Origin: Leptasterias polaris
Lineage: Eukaryota > Echinodermata > Asteroidea > Forcipulatida > Asteriidae
Assembly (NCBI GenBank): GCA_037783415.1
Contig: JAZGTN010000023.1
Coordinates: forward strand, 2,332,501-2,396,500
Direction: 5' to 3'
DNA: 64,000 nt
In this document: piece by piece, positions 25,081-35,313 of the stretch
How the letters are laid out: each line of letters begins with the position of its first letter
Numbering within the stretch: the stretch's first letter is position 1
Notes under the pieces: generated by a model
Seen by the model: the letters and a program-made list of their open reading frames with translations, nothing else
What the model was told of the DNA's origin: nothing
Database searches by the model: none
Program-made: the position numbers and the translations under genes

Positions 25081-25314
25081 ATAGATAGGCCTAGTTCCCA
25101 GTAGACGCCATCTTTACGGGCAAATCGCATTTTGGCTCGCAGGCGCGTCAAGCGCTCAAATTATTAACGCAGCCGCGTCGTTCACTAACCAATCATGCAA
25201 TGAGTTTTGTGAAATGTGCGCGTGCTGCACACCGTTCTCACGCGTAACGCATGACTGTGTGTTCCAAATTGCCCGTAAAGATGGCCGATTTACGTCATAT
25301 TGCAACCTATCTAT
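25081..25314. mobile_element. TIR element B, copy 2 (both ends present)
   Basis: The left end ATAGATAGG...GCCATCTTTACGGGCAA and the right end TTGCCCGTAAAGATGGC...CCTATCTAT are inverted; parts between them are less well matched. The body (GCGTCAAGCGCTCAAATTAT, ATCATGCAATGAGTTTTGTG, GCATGACTGTGTGTTCCAAA) matches 19514-19705. No transposase frame exists. Confidence 0.8.
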
Positions 25315-26969
25315 TAACTGTTCGGAAACTAAGAAAACTTGCAGACGTTATGTTGTTGTTCACTTTAATGTCGCTATATGTGCGTAACACCATGTCAGCT
25401 ATTTGTGGTAAACGATTAAAAGACATCAACTGTTTTCATGAATACTTCATGGCATCTATTACTCAAAGTGTAAATCACATAAAAATGGTAGTTTGAACAT
25501 TTTAAAACGAGGAAGACGTCAATATTTATAAAACAGTAAACTGCATGTACAGGGGTGAGTAACTTATGGTTTTTGACCTTCAAACTAGACAAACATAACA
25601 CACACACACACCCCGCCAAAGGGGAGGGGAAAGAGATCAGTTTCAAATGTCTAGCCGTCTTCACTCTCTATTCCATAATGACACGGTGCGCCAAGGTTTT
25701 AGATTAAGCACGAAGGTACCTAAACTTCTATTATCTACCGAACCAAATCTTGCATCTACTCCATCCATGGCAATCAGTAAAAGGCAATTATTTGTGTGAA
25801 AATGTCGAGGTAGGGTCAAGCAATGAAGGGTAATAAGCCCGCGGGCTAACGCGACGTGCCCCGATGAAATTCTAAGCAGTACAAGCGGTAGCAAACAAAA
25901 ATACACACCCCAACTCCGAGCCTTTTATTAAGTGTTAAATTGAGATGGTTTATGCAGTGAGCGTGCTGGCTTGCTGTGTCACCCTGCAGGGGACGCAATC
26001 CCCGTAGCTGTTTTTAAGTAAATAACACAAAGGAGTCCCAAACAAACACAGCTGAATGAATGTTTGTTACCTGGAAGGTGCTACCGTATGTCGTATACGC
26101 ATTACCTTACAAGAGTACATCTATGTTGGGGTGTTTGTTTATTTGTTTGTTTTATCGTTTTGTTGGTGTGTTCGCTCGTTTATTTGATTGATTTTCAAAG
26201 TTTTTAAAAAGATATTACGAAGAGGGGCTTAAAATTATCTACTCTAATCGCAGAAATTAACTTATCTGATAATACCTCAAATGTTTACTAACAACCACTC
26301 AATGTATACAGGTGGTGACTTAATTAACTTCTACATTATGAGACTAGACTTCTTCAGAATCTTACGTTTCCAACTCCAAATCTTTACAGTCCGGCCAGAT
26401 GACGTTTCTGCACTTTTCCCCAACTTGAACACACAGGGCGTGTACGTGACAAGTTCCCAATACTTAAAAAAAAAAGCCGGGCCGAATTTATCCACTTCAC
26501 CAGTAATGAATTTGTAGCGCCAGAAACGCTAACGTGATGTTTATCGACCCTGGCAAATAATACAGCTGCCTACGGTTATAAGCCTGCTGTCTCCCAAGTG
26601 TCTTTAAATAACGATACGGTCTTGTCCCGGTTGGACGCGAGTTAAATTATAAGCATCGAGCATTATTTACACGAAGGAGGCAACCTGCTGCGCGTTACTC
26701 TACAGTCTTACTATTGCGTGGTATTTACAGTAGATTATTGTGCATGCACGTTACCTCTGCGCAATGTTTGCATGTAAGCACTGCGCAATGTTTGCAGTAA
26801 CCACTTTACAGCCACAGCACGTCATTGCATCATAAGTTACCAATGTAAGTCCGTTTACGTTAACCAGTGCAGCCAAAGTTGTCCAACAAGTTACCGACAC
26901 TATTCATTACTAGTGTGCATAGCTATAGTAAGCAATGCTCGTAGCAATTGACAATGTAGCACATTGTCA
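25315..26969. other. Unassigned intergenic sequence
   Basis: No supported gene. CTGCGCAATGTTTGCA occurs twice, 23 bp apart (about 26757 and 26780). A (CA)n patch lies near 25595. Confidence 0.4.
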
Positions 26970-27310
26970 CATTGGTAATTGTCAAAGACCAGTATCCACA
27001 CTTTATGTGACCCACCCAACATACATGAAATAACAAACATAGCAAAGTTTAAGCTCAATTGGTCATTGGAGTCACGAGAAAAAAGTGGGACAAATCCTTA
27101 AATGTTTTCATTGTTTTCAAACATTGAGTTTTGGACTTGCAAGATCAAAGCTAGTTGTTTTACTCATTTCTAAAAACTATCGCATTTCAAGCAACAATAT
27201 TTAAAAGTGAGTTTCCCATCATGACCAACATTACACCTTGTGCGTTGTGTGCAAATCTGTGGTTTTTTTTATTTGTTTTTCTCTTACCAATGCTATGCTC
27301 ACCCTTTAAG
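26970..27310. mobile_element. MITE-like element, family H (copy next to the 21-bp minisatellite)
   Basis: ATTGGTAATTGTCAAAGACC, ACATACATGAAATAACAAAC, TTTAAGCTCAATTGGTCATT, CTCATTTCTAAAAACTATCG and TTTCCCATCATGACCAACAT follow family H order. The outer ends are degraded (CTCACCCTTTAAG). Confidence 0.65.
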
Positions 27311-27446
27311 TAACCACTGCACAATTTGCATCGGTATCCCACTTCGTGTTTTGTATGATTTGAACAGCTTAAAGTTGCATGTCTTGCTTTTCGCCAAAAC
27401 AAGTTTTTCTCTGAACAAGTTTTTAAAAAAATGGTGATGCTGTTAG

Positions 27447-27796
27447 CACTACACGCCAATGAGTAACCAATACACGCCAATGAGTAACAAAGACACACCA
27501 ATGAGTAACCACTACACGCCAATGAGTAACCACTACACGCCAATGAGTAACCAATACACGCCAATGAGTAACCAATACACGCCAATGAGTAACCACTACA
27601 CGCCAATGAGTAACCACTACACGCCAATGAGTAACCAATACACGCCAATGAGTAACCACTACACGCCAATGAGTAACCAATACACGCCAATGAGTAACCA
27701 ATACACGCCAATGAGTAACCAATACACGCCAATGAGTAACAAAGACACACCAATGAGTAACCACTACACGCCAATGAGTAACTACTACACGCTATA
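27447..27796. repeat. 21-bp minisatellite, 16 units, open in several frames
   Basis: Each unit contains ACGCCAATGAGTAACC followed by AATAC, ACTAC or a K-type variant (AAAGACAC). Because 21 is a multiple of 3, the + strand reads 16 repeats of MSN-x-YTP (x = Gln or His, twice Lys-Asp), and two minus frames read VVTHWRV and LACSGYS-type repeats. There is no splice context or flanking coding sequence, so translation is not supported. The K-type variant occurs as the second unit and again as the fourteenth. Confidence 0.92.
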
Positions 27797-29499
27797 GGCC
27801 CTATGTAATCATAACACGCTATTACAATGGTGCACTATTCAAATCTTTAATTGCAATTTCCATATAAACTCATCCGAAGTTTTTCCCAATTTTAAACTAA
27901 TGATATAACAAACAGCAAGCAGTTTTTTGCTCAGTGGCCTAAAGTCCTCTATAACCAAACATCACGAGAGTTCGATCTGCCTGCGGGAGTGTAGCCTCAA
28001 CACGTGCAAATTTGTGTTCACGCAAATACAGCTGATTATGGCGCATTTAAACAAAAAACCTTGGCCCGGAGATGTTAAAATCTCCCTGCTAAAGTAGGAT
28101 GATACGTCCACTTTAGATGAGGTTATTACTATTGACGCCTATGCATTTTACAAAGTCTAATCAGTTCACACATACACTCACAAATAATAGGGTTTTAGGC
28201 ATGTCATCTGCATTTACGGTATACATGTACATCATCGGGGAACGATTCCTTCCAGCCCTTTTGCAAAGCAAAATATTTAGAAACCAAAAAAATGTATTAT
28301 GCACACGGAATGCTGATATTGAGCAAATGATGGTTTTTGAGTAACACCTGATATGTTTTTCTATTATTTCTGCTATACAAGGGAAATCATTCACTTATCA
28401 TTATCATTGTATTGGCTCTCTGAATCTGTTTGTACGTGGGTCGACAGCTTTACCTTCTTCCGAACATAAGGACAAATACTATTAAAGCTGACTATGGTTT
28501 AAATACACATTAGGCCAGACCAGAGGGCTTTTCCAAAGCTAAGCCTAGACTCCGGCTGCGGCTTTGGTTCAGTCATAACGAAAAGAACCCGACTATTACC
28601 CGATTACAAGGCCGTATCCAAATTGACGGCTACGGATGCGTCTGTTGCTATGGTAAGTGAAGCCTACACTTCAACGCACATTAATGTAGCGATCTAGCCG
28701 CATCCACCATGATTCTAAATCTTCCACAATTTGGTTTATTATAATCTTTCCCCTTGAAACCCTCACATTCGATCATATTTGATGAAATACGTTCTCATCT
28801 GGTTCGTATTAAAGTTCTATAGCCTTCCCCTCAATGCGCTTTGTAACCCACTTACATGCCCTAATCCAGACTAGACTACATGATAATTCACTGTTTAAGA
28901 GCACGATAAGAAGGCCGGGTTCATACCTAGATATGTCTCAGCTGCACGCGTCTCTAAGGGGAGCTTGTTCCAACGAGACATTTTGTGAAAACGCAGCCAA
29001 CCCTGTTCGTTCGTATAATTAGCGACGATGAGAAGAATATACAGCAGTTTTGATTGAATACTGGTGATTATGTCATTAAGATTGCATTATGTAATAGAAC
29101 TGACAAACAGACACCACATCAACACTCCCCTAAGGCTCACGAAACAAACATTTAATACAAACATTATGAGAATGGCACTGTTGAGAAAGCACACATAAAT
29201 ACATAGGCCTAACTAAAAAACATGCATAAGATCTGGGGTTTTTTAAACCGACATCACTGCGCAGTCGTATATAAACTTATCAAAGCCAGAGCATTCTTGA
29301 GAACCAGCAGATATTATTATTTATTTATTTTTTTTCTTTTAGAAATTTCCTCTGCCTATTTTGATAACAACTTTATGCAACTAATAATTCCACGTGACAA
29401 ACAGTAACGCCAAGTTGAATGTCCTGCTAGTAGTTTGTAATCGTTTAACTGTGATTTTAATTACTCTTAAACTTGATAGTAATTGTTGCAATTCAGCTA
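27797..29499. other. Unassigned intergenic sequence
   Basis: No supported gene. Near 28500-28700 GC-richer sequence (GGCTACGGATGCG, CCGTATCCAAATTG) resembles a short element that I could not bound. Confidence 0.35.
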
Positions 29500-29715
29500 T
29501 ATTATGGGTTCATATAGAACAATACAGATCCATAAACCACTTCATAATACTGGTGTATTAAGACAAGCCGACGTTTCGACCAGTATGTTTCGAATCGTCT
29601 TCAGGCGGATTGATCACTACTCCACGGCCAGTGACGACATGTACCGGCTCACAAAGGACAACGACACGTCGGTCATCGAGCGAAATCCCTCGCAGGGATT
29701 ACGAAACTAAATATG
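29500..29715 (-). mobile_element. Possible retroelement 3'-end fragment
   Basis: On the minus strand CGCCTGAAGACGATTCGAAA and TACTGGTCGAAACGTCGGCT occur in a row, a CTGAAGA...GAAAC...GAAACGTCGG arrangement. I associate this with 3' portions of retroelements (Penelope-like or related) in many animal genomes. The minus frame includes PEDDSKHTGRNVG. No RT or GIY-YIG domain is visible, so the identity is tentative. Confidence 0.3.
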
Positions 29716-31473
29716 TCTTTAAAGCCGTGGCTCATTGGTAAATTCAACAGATCATTTGTCATTCCGAACTTCTATCACCTCCTGTTTTTTTTGTTTTTTT
29801 TCTTATTTTCTGTTTTTGTGACGAAGCATGAAAAAACTACGGAAACATATTACAGATCACATTTCTTGGATCTTCGAAAAATCTTTCCCTTGTCTTGGTC
29901 TTGAGTTTCCGATTTGTTTCCCCTCTTTTATAGGAAAGTGTTATTCAAGATGTCAAGTTGTCAGATTTTTCCCCCAGGTTACTTTGAAGACGGCAGTTTG
30001 TTTCTCTTTGGCTGGTCTGCCAGCCAGGTGGTTTTGATTGCAACGGGCAAACAAGAAAGAGTAGCAATACAAAAAAATCTAGATAAAATAATGTAACATT
30101 TTGATCACAGTGTATATTCAACATGTATTTGTAGTGAATTTTGTCAACTTAAAAGACATATGAATATGGCAAAAGAAACGACAATCCTTTTGAGTTTGTA
30201 TGATTTGCAAATAAAAGGAACTATTTTCAAGCAACAATTCAAAAGAAACGCAAATTTATGAAATTGTCTCTGAATTTGGCGATTTTCTTTATAAAAATAA
30301 TAAATTTGAGGTTAGATTAGTTTTCCTCTTTTCTTATTTGACTATTCGATTTGGTTTGTGTTTTCTTTTTCTACAATAATGGGGAACTCTCTCATAGCCT
30401 TTTTGTGAATTAATTAATTAATATTTTTTAACACACTCAAACTTTTGGGTTGACATGAAGTGTCCGCAAGTATGGGCTTAACGAGTAACGCTTTCACGGC
30501 ATCTCTAGATCATTTCCCAGAGTATGTATTTCCCTCTGGCAACCCATCTCATCGGAACACACGACGAGTGCAACGGGTAGAAATATGTGACAATCTTTTG
30601 TGAAAGATTTCGTTTCGGCAAATAACACTCACGGTGAGCGAAACATCTGCGGGACTGAGTAGGGGTTCACTCTTGAGAGCGTTCTAAACGGATGCGGATC
30701 CTGTATCGATCCGGGACTTCACTTTTAGTAATTACCCGGGCCCTGTGAGTCATCTGGTTGGCTCATCAAGTGTGTCAGGCTTGATACAATCAAATGAACT
30801 CGGAACACCGGCACACCGGACCCACCCTTCACACAAGGGGCACGGTTTTTTACTCTGGGGCCAGCCGCAGAAATGCAAAGCCAGTTTCAGGTGCAAGGTG
30901 CTGGACATTGTATAACCATGGCATACCGAATGATTAAAAATGTACCGTTCGTAAGGTGCAACGAATTGCTGGATCGCCTTAATTGGCTGTCACATAAAGC
31001 TGTAATAATTGTTCAGGTTTCTTGAGCCACCCCTTCCACAACCCCGCCTTACGGTTGTCGCGGCGATGATGTTTGTTTTACAGTCGTTGTAGCAGTCGAT
31101 TTTGCCGTCAGGACTATAGTTGTGATTAAACAACTGTCAAGAGTAGAGAAATGCGGTGCGGTATTAAAAACAACTGCCATTTGACATTATTTTTATTTGA
31201 AAACTAGAGGCTGGGAAATAATTGTCTGAAACTTTACTTAAGTTAGTAATAATCAACTAAGGAAAAACTGACAGCCTTGTTTGATAATGTTTGATGTCTG
31301 CTCCGGGACATTTACACGGCGATGTTAAATTAAGTGCAAATGCTGAATTCGCACAATGGCATTATAGACAGTGTGTCTGTTTTTTGAAATTTACACACGT
31401 GCAGAGAATTTGCTTTTTGGAGTTGTAGGGTTATAGATGTTTCATATCCAATTGGAAATAGTATTTTAGATTC
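29716..31473. other. Unassigned intergenic sequence
   Basis: No supported gene or element. An AATTAATTAATTAAT patch lies near 30408. The GPCR's upstream noncoding exon or promoter could be in this region, but I could not identify it. Confidence 0.35.
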
Positions 31474-31745
31474 TATACAGCAATCCTTCACCGATCTTGA
31501 ACTCTTGGTGGCAGCAGATACCGCCATTATTGCGGTGGTACCTGGGTGGTACTGCGCTGCCTAGCGACGGGTTTAAGCGATTTGCAAAGTGAAAGTCCAA
31601 TAACCCGCGACTGATCAAATGATCGCCGTGTAGCCCAAACCTTATACCAGTCGCTAGGCAGCGCAGTACCACCCAGGTACACCGCAGTAATGGAGGCATA
31701 TCTGCTGCCACCAAGAGTTCAAGATCGGTGAAGGATTGCTGTATA
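31474..31745 (-). mobile_element. 272-bp palindromic MITE, copy 2 (inverted)
   Basis: It has the same length and, read in reverse complement, apparently the same sequence as 16510-16781, including asymmetric interior parts such as TAAGGTTTGGGCTACACGGC. Termini are TATACAGCAATCC / GGATTGCTGTATA, with flanks GATTC on the left and GACAAA on the right. Confidence 0.9.
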
Positions 31746-32370
31746 GACAAATCCCAGACCTGTTTTGGTCATTTACAACAAGGTCCGTCTCCTTCTCTTC
31801 ACCATAGCCAAGCACACTATTCTAAAAACGGGACAGCATGCACATTGACCCCTTATTGACCCCCTGCTCTGACGTCACACGCGGCTATACCGCCTTCCCA
31901 TAGTCTGCCATTTTGGGTGTCAATTTTAATGTAAAGATATGGCGAACATGAATGTAAATACGCACATATATCGCTTGAACACAATGCGCACTTATAGCAC
32001 AGGAAAACTGGCTCATAAAATGGCGCAACCAAAATGTATTTGATTCAATCGTTTGTTTTTGGTTTTGATAAATATATCTTACTAACCTGCACACTGTCTA
32101 GTAAACACATTATCAGGTTGGTCATCAGATAATTATTAAGACTTCATCAAACCTGCGTCCAACGATTCGTTGTCAAACTGATCGAAACAGCGCCCAGAAT
32201 CCAATATGATTCATATACTTAGTTTATCATTATACTATACAGTACTTTGCACCTTTTGTCACAATGACACTAACTTTGTCAGGGTCGTTGTATAACAGAT
32301 GGTTTCATAATGAAGGGTCAATTTTTATTGCCATTTCTCGCCTCAGTTTGTTCATATTGTTTTTAATAAA

Positions 32371-32606
32371 GGTCGTGATGCACTAAAACAAAATCCCAGT
32401 CAGAACTGACCCCGATCAGGGTCATGACCTGGAATCTGTGTCAAAATAACACAGATATGGGGCAAACTGACGATGAATTTGAGTTAAAATCTTTTCCTTT
32501 TTTAGCCAGTTTCTGGGTCTGAGTGACTCAGAAATTACTCAGAAATGGGTCAGGCCCCCTGGGAATCCGGGTCATTTTCGACATGTTGTTTTTAGAGTGT
32601 CAGGTC
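32371..32606. mobile_element. MITE-like element with ATCCGGGTCA blocks (copy 2), just upstream of the GPR83-like exon
   Basis: It starts near GCACTAAAACAAAATCCC and ends TTTTTAGAGTGTC, a short inverted pair. It contains GATCAGGGTCATGACC and GGGAATCCGGGTCATTTT, with an internal CCTTTTTTAGCC patch. It lies 70 bp upstream of the coding exon, so it is probably within the preceding intron. Confidence 0.5.
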
Positions 32607-32646
32607 TACCCACAGAACAACGTAACTGTGGAAAATAATCACGACA

Positions 32647-32716
32647 TTTTCTCTCTCTCTCTCTCTTTGCTCTAGGATTGTGACCACTAAAGGGATCGAG
32701 GACCTATCAAGACAAC
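32647..32716 (+). promoter_or_regulatory. 3' splice acceptor and 5' UTR of the GPR83-like exon
   Basis: A (CT)n polypyrimidine tract runs into TTTGCTCTAG at 32666-32675, a strong acceptor, so the exon probably begins at 32676. Its 41-nt leader carries a TGA in frame with the ATG at 32717. This implies at least one upstream noncoding exon, which I could not locate, so the promoter is unplaced. Confidence 0.65.
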
Positions 32717-34117
32717 ATGGCTTCGCACCCAGGTTTGACAACAGTGGGAGACACGACCACTGGATTCATTGTCCAGCAGATAAGCTTCGAAGAGGCTATG
32801 GATCTATTTGGTGGTATCAAAAAACCCGGCCCGCAAGAGGGTGCAGAAGTGGGATACAGCAATCAGACGGGATCGGACAACATGGGTCTGTACGCCGAGA
32901 GCTCCTCTTTAGACTTCCTGAATAGCTTCGTCGATAAAATCGTCGAAGAGGGCAACACCGGGGAAGCAGAGAGCTTTCTCAACCCGAAAAGCGTGTCCGC
33001 ACGGGTCGTCTTTATCACACTGTACAGCCTCGTATCCGTTATGTCCCTGCTGGGTAATTCTCTCGTGTGCCTCGTTGTGGTGCGCAACAAACGCATGCGC
33101 AGTGTCACCAACTTCTTTCTGACCAATCAGGCACTTTCTGACATGCTCATGACTGTTCTAAACATACCGTTCATTGCGTACGGCGCTCTGGCGGTGTACT
33201 GGCCGTTCGGTTCGATCATGTGCCATTTGGCGGACTACATTGGAATGACGTCGGTCTATGTGTCTACCTTCATGCTGACCGCGATAGCGTTGGATCGTCA
33301 CCGCGTCATTATTCATCCACTCCGTCCACGAATCACAATGACAACGGCCATAGCGATCGACGTCTTAATCTGGGTCTTGGCACTGACTCTGTCCTTGCCG
33401 TTTGCCATCTATCGAGAGGTAGTCAAACGGCCCAGTAACCCAAATCACGAAGTCTGCATTGGCAACTATCCCGGTGAACTAGGATACTTTAGAACCTACT
33501 TTGTGCTAGCCACTTTCGTCTGCCAGTACGTCATCCCTCTGTCGCTGACATCCGGAGCATACGTACGCATAGGGATGAAACTGTGGGCGCAAGCAGCTGT
33601 TGGAGACATGATTGCCCAACAGCAAGCCGCTAACAACAGGGCCAAGCAGCGCACTATACGCATGCTGGTACTGGTCGTGGCCATCTTTGCCATATGCTGG
33701 TGTCCGATCAACATGTACCTCATCGTCAGTGAGTTCATCCCGACAAGCAAGAGCGCAATCCTGTATCTCTGGCTGCACTGGTTTGCCATGTGTAGCGTGT
33801 GCATCAACCCCGTTGCCTTTGCCTTCCTGAATGAGAACTTCCGCAGTGAGCTGAAGGCGACATTCCACTGCTGGTTCATGAAAGTCAATTTCAAGAGAAA
33901 CAGCAAGTACTTTGGTCGGACGACGGACGGCAACGAGAACTCCCACACGACAGAGAGACACACGACCGCCATGAGTGGCTACGAATCGGTCACCACGCGC
34001 ACGACTACAGGGCTCAGTAACGGCAAAAACCCGGGGTCGTGCGAAACATACCAAATGGAAGTGAAACTCACAACCGGAATTGATGATGTGGACGGTGTCA
34101 GAGAGTACGAAGTTTAA
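32717..34117 (+). CDS. GPR83: GPR83-like class A (rhodopsin-family) neuropeptide GPCR, 466 aa, complete
   Basis: Seven-transmembrane receptor of the plasma membrane. Residues 1-94 form a long extracellular N-terminus with one N-glycosylation sequon (N49-Q-T). TM1 is about 96-121 (GN at 113-114), TM2 132-155 (D142), TM3 169-192 followed by D193-R-H, TM4 210-232 (W219), TM5 257-281 (P274), TM6 313-338 (CWCP 327-330) and TM7 346-370. C169 and C247 can form the usual extracellular disulfide. The family call rests on remembered vertebrate GPR83 patterns: TAIALDRHRVIIHPLRPRI after TM3, KLW...GD in loop 3, HWFAM in TM7 and LNENFR in helix 8. The TM7 NPxxY motif reads NPVAF. C385 may be palmitoylated, and the Thr/Ser-rich tail ends in EYEV, a possible class II PDZ ligand. 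The start has a good Kozak context (AACATGG), and an in-frame TGA lies upstream in the same exon. The ligand is unknown; mammalian GPR83 ligands (PEN, FAM237) cannot be assumed. GPCR is near certain; the GPR83 subfamily is likely. Confidence 0.9.
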   Translation: MASHPGLTTVGDTTTGFIVQQISFEEAMDLFGGIKKPGPQEGAEVGYSNQTGSDNMGLYAESSSLDFLNSFVDKIVEEGNTGEAESFLNPKSVSARVVFITLYSLVSVMSLLGNSLVCLVVVRNKRMRSVTNFFLTNQALSDMLMTVLNIPFIAYGALAVYWPFGSIMCHLADYIGMTSVYVSTFMLTAIALDRHRVIIHPLRPRITMTTAIAIDVLIWVLALTLSLPFAIYREVVKRPSNPNHEVCIGNYPGELGYFRTYFVLATFVCQYVIPLSLTSGAYVRIGMKLWAQAAVGDMIAQQQAANNRAKQRTIRMLVLVVAIFAICWCPINMYLIVSEFIPTSKSAILYLWLHWFAMCSVCINPVAFAFLNENFRSELKATFHCWFMKVNFKRNSKYFGRTTDGNENSHTTERHTTAMSGYESVTTRTTTGLSNGKNPGSCETYQMEVKLTTGIDDVDGVREYEV

Positions 34118-35063
34118 AACGAATTCAATAGATACTTTAGCTTAACATCATGCTTGAGCACTGTGGCCAAGCTCTCCTTTACTGCCACTGTACAATGACT
34201 GCCACTGTCTCCAAAATGCAGGTCTTTTACTGTTTAGGCATTTATCATTTATGCGGCATATTTCAAAATATGCGTAAACACACATTAAAATCCACGTTCA
34301 ATTAGATATTTAATTACCCATGCACTTACCAACTCTAAAAATAAGACTGGGAGCCTGGTGGCAGTGTCTGAGGATACGAATACGGGCCATTGCATACCCC
34401 TCCCCCTAATCTGATCATGACGGGGGAGGTTGGCTGGACCGGTAAGCCTGGACCGGTAAGCCTGAACAAAGATTAAATTGTTTGTGGCAACAAAATAAAC
34501 CACAGGAAATTCTCAAAGTGAAATCTGGATTATAATTTGAAAAGTATAAACACTCATTGTACAGATTGAATTTATTTAATCCAACTGTTTTTTATGACAA
34601 TTTTTTCATATTAATTATGTTATGCAAGTTTGCCACAAACACGGCTAAAGACTGGTAAAGGGGCTCTAATGGAAGAAAATATTTAAGATGAAAATAACTC
34701 ATGGGAGCTGAAGGTAGGAATTAATATTCCTCTTTAGTCTACATTCTGGGATGGAGGGAAACATGTAGGATGGATGGAAACATGAAACAAATATTTTAGA
34801 ATTATGTGACAGCCGACATGTGAAGGTCACCACACACGTTAATATCGATACAACGCAATGAGATTCGCGTCTGGCTGACTGATGCCGATACTGTTGAAGT
34901 AACACTTTGGATAATAACACCAAGAACGGCTGTTTATAAACGCGCACAAACATTCCATCTATTTTGTATACTACACTGTAATGAGAAAAATTAACTGTGG
35001 CCTTTAAGTTGAAACTATAGAAGAAACTTTTGTCGGTGATCAATTAGGGAAGCACTGGTCATC
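34118..35063. other. 3' flank of the GPR83-like gene and intergenic sequence
   Basis: About 380 nt is likely 3' UTR. A short direct duplication (GGACCGGTAAGCCTG, 34437-34463) lies in it. Beyond 34,500 nothing was recognised. Confidence 0.4.
34494..34499 (+). terminator. Candidate polyadenylation signal of the GPR83-like gene
   Basis: An AATAAA hexamer lies about 375 nt after the stop codon. A variant ATTAAA occurs earlier at 34284-34289. Either could end the mRNA; I saw no clear GT-rich downstream element. Confidence 0.35.
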
Positions 35064-35313
35064 CATACACTGCGAAAACTGGGGTGTTAAAATTGACACC
35101 ATGAGTGTTATCACATAATTTATAGATACCGAAGAGAGACTCAAAATTAACATCATATGGTGTTAACATAACACCAGTGTAATTGTTTTTGCAGAAATCA
35201 GTGTTATTTTAACACCCTGTGTTTGGGTTTTTTTGTTTTTTTATTATTTATTAAAGGTATATCTGACAACACCCATTGTGTCCAATCTAACACCCCAGTT
35301 TCTGCAGTGTATA
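35064..35313. mobile_element. MITE with 24-bp inverted ends
   Basis: The left end ATACACTGCGAAAACTGGGG then TGTT pairs with the right end AACACCCCAGTTTCTGCAGTGTAT (one mismatch by eye). TA at each outer edge is compatible with a TA target duplication. GTGTTAACATAACACC and similar GTGTTA motifs repeat inside. Confidence 0.75.

Noticed and set aside
27187..27774. 195-codon minus frame with LACSGYS-type repeats
   Set aside because: Artefact of a 21-bp repeat whose length is a multiple of three; the non-repeat part has no domain.
27447..27796. CRISPR-like array
   Set aside because: Head-to-tail 21-bp repeats with no unique spacers, in animal DNA; it is a minisatellite.
33506..34054. 182- and 158-codon open frames on the minus strand across the GPCR exon
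   Set aside because: They are antisense shadows of a well-supported coding exon and have no domain pattern.
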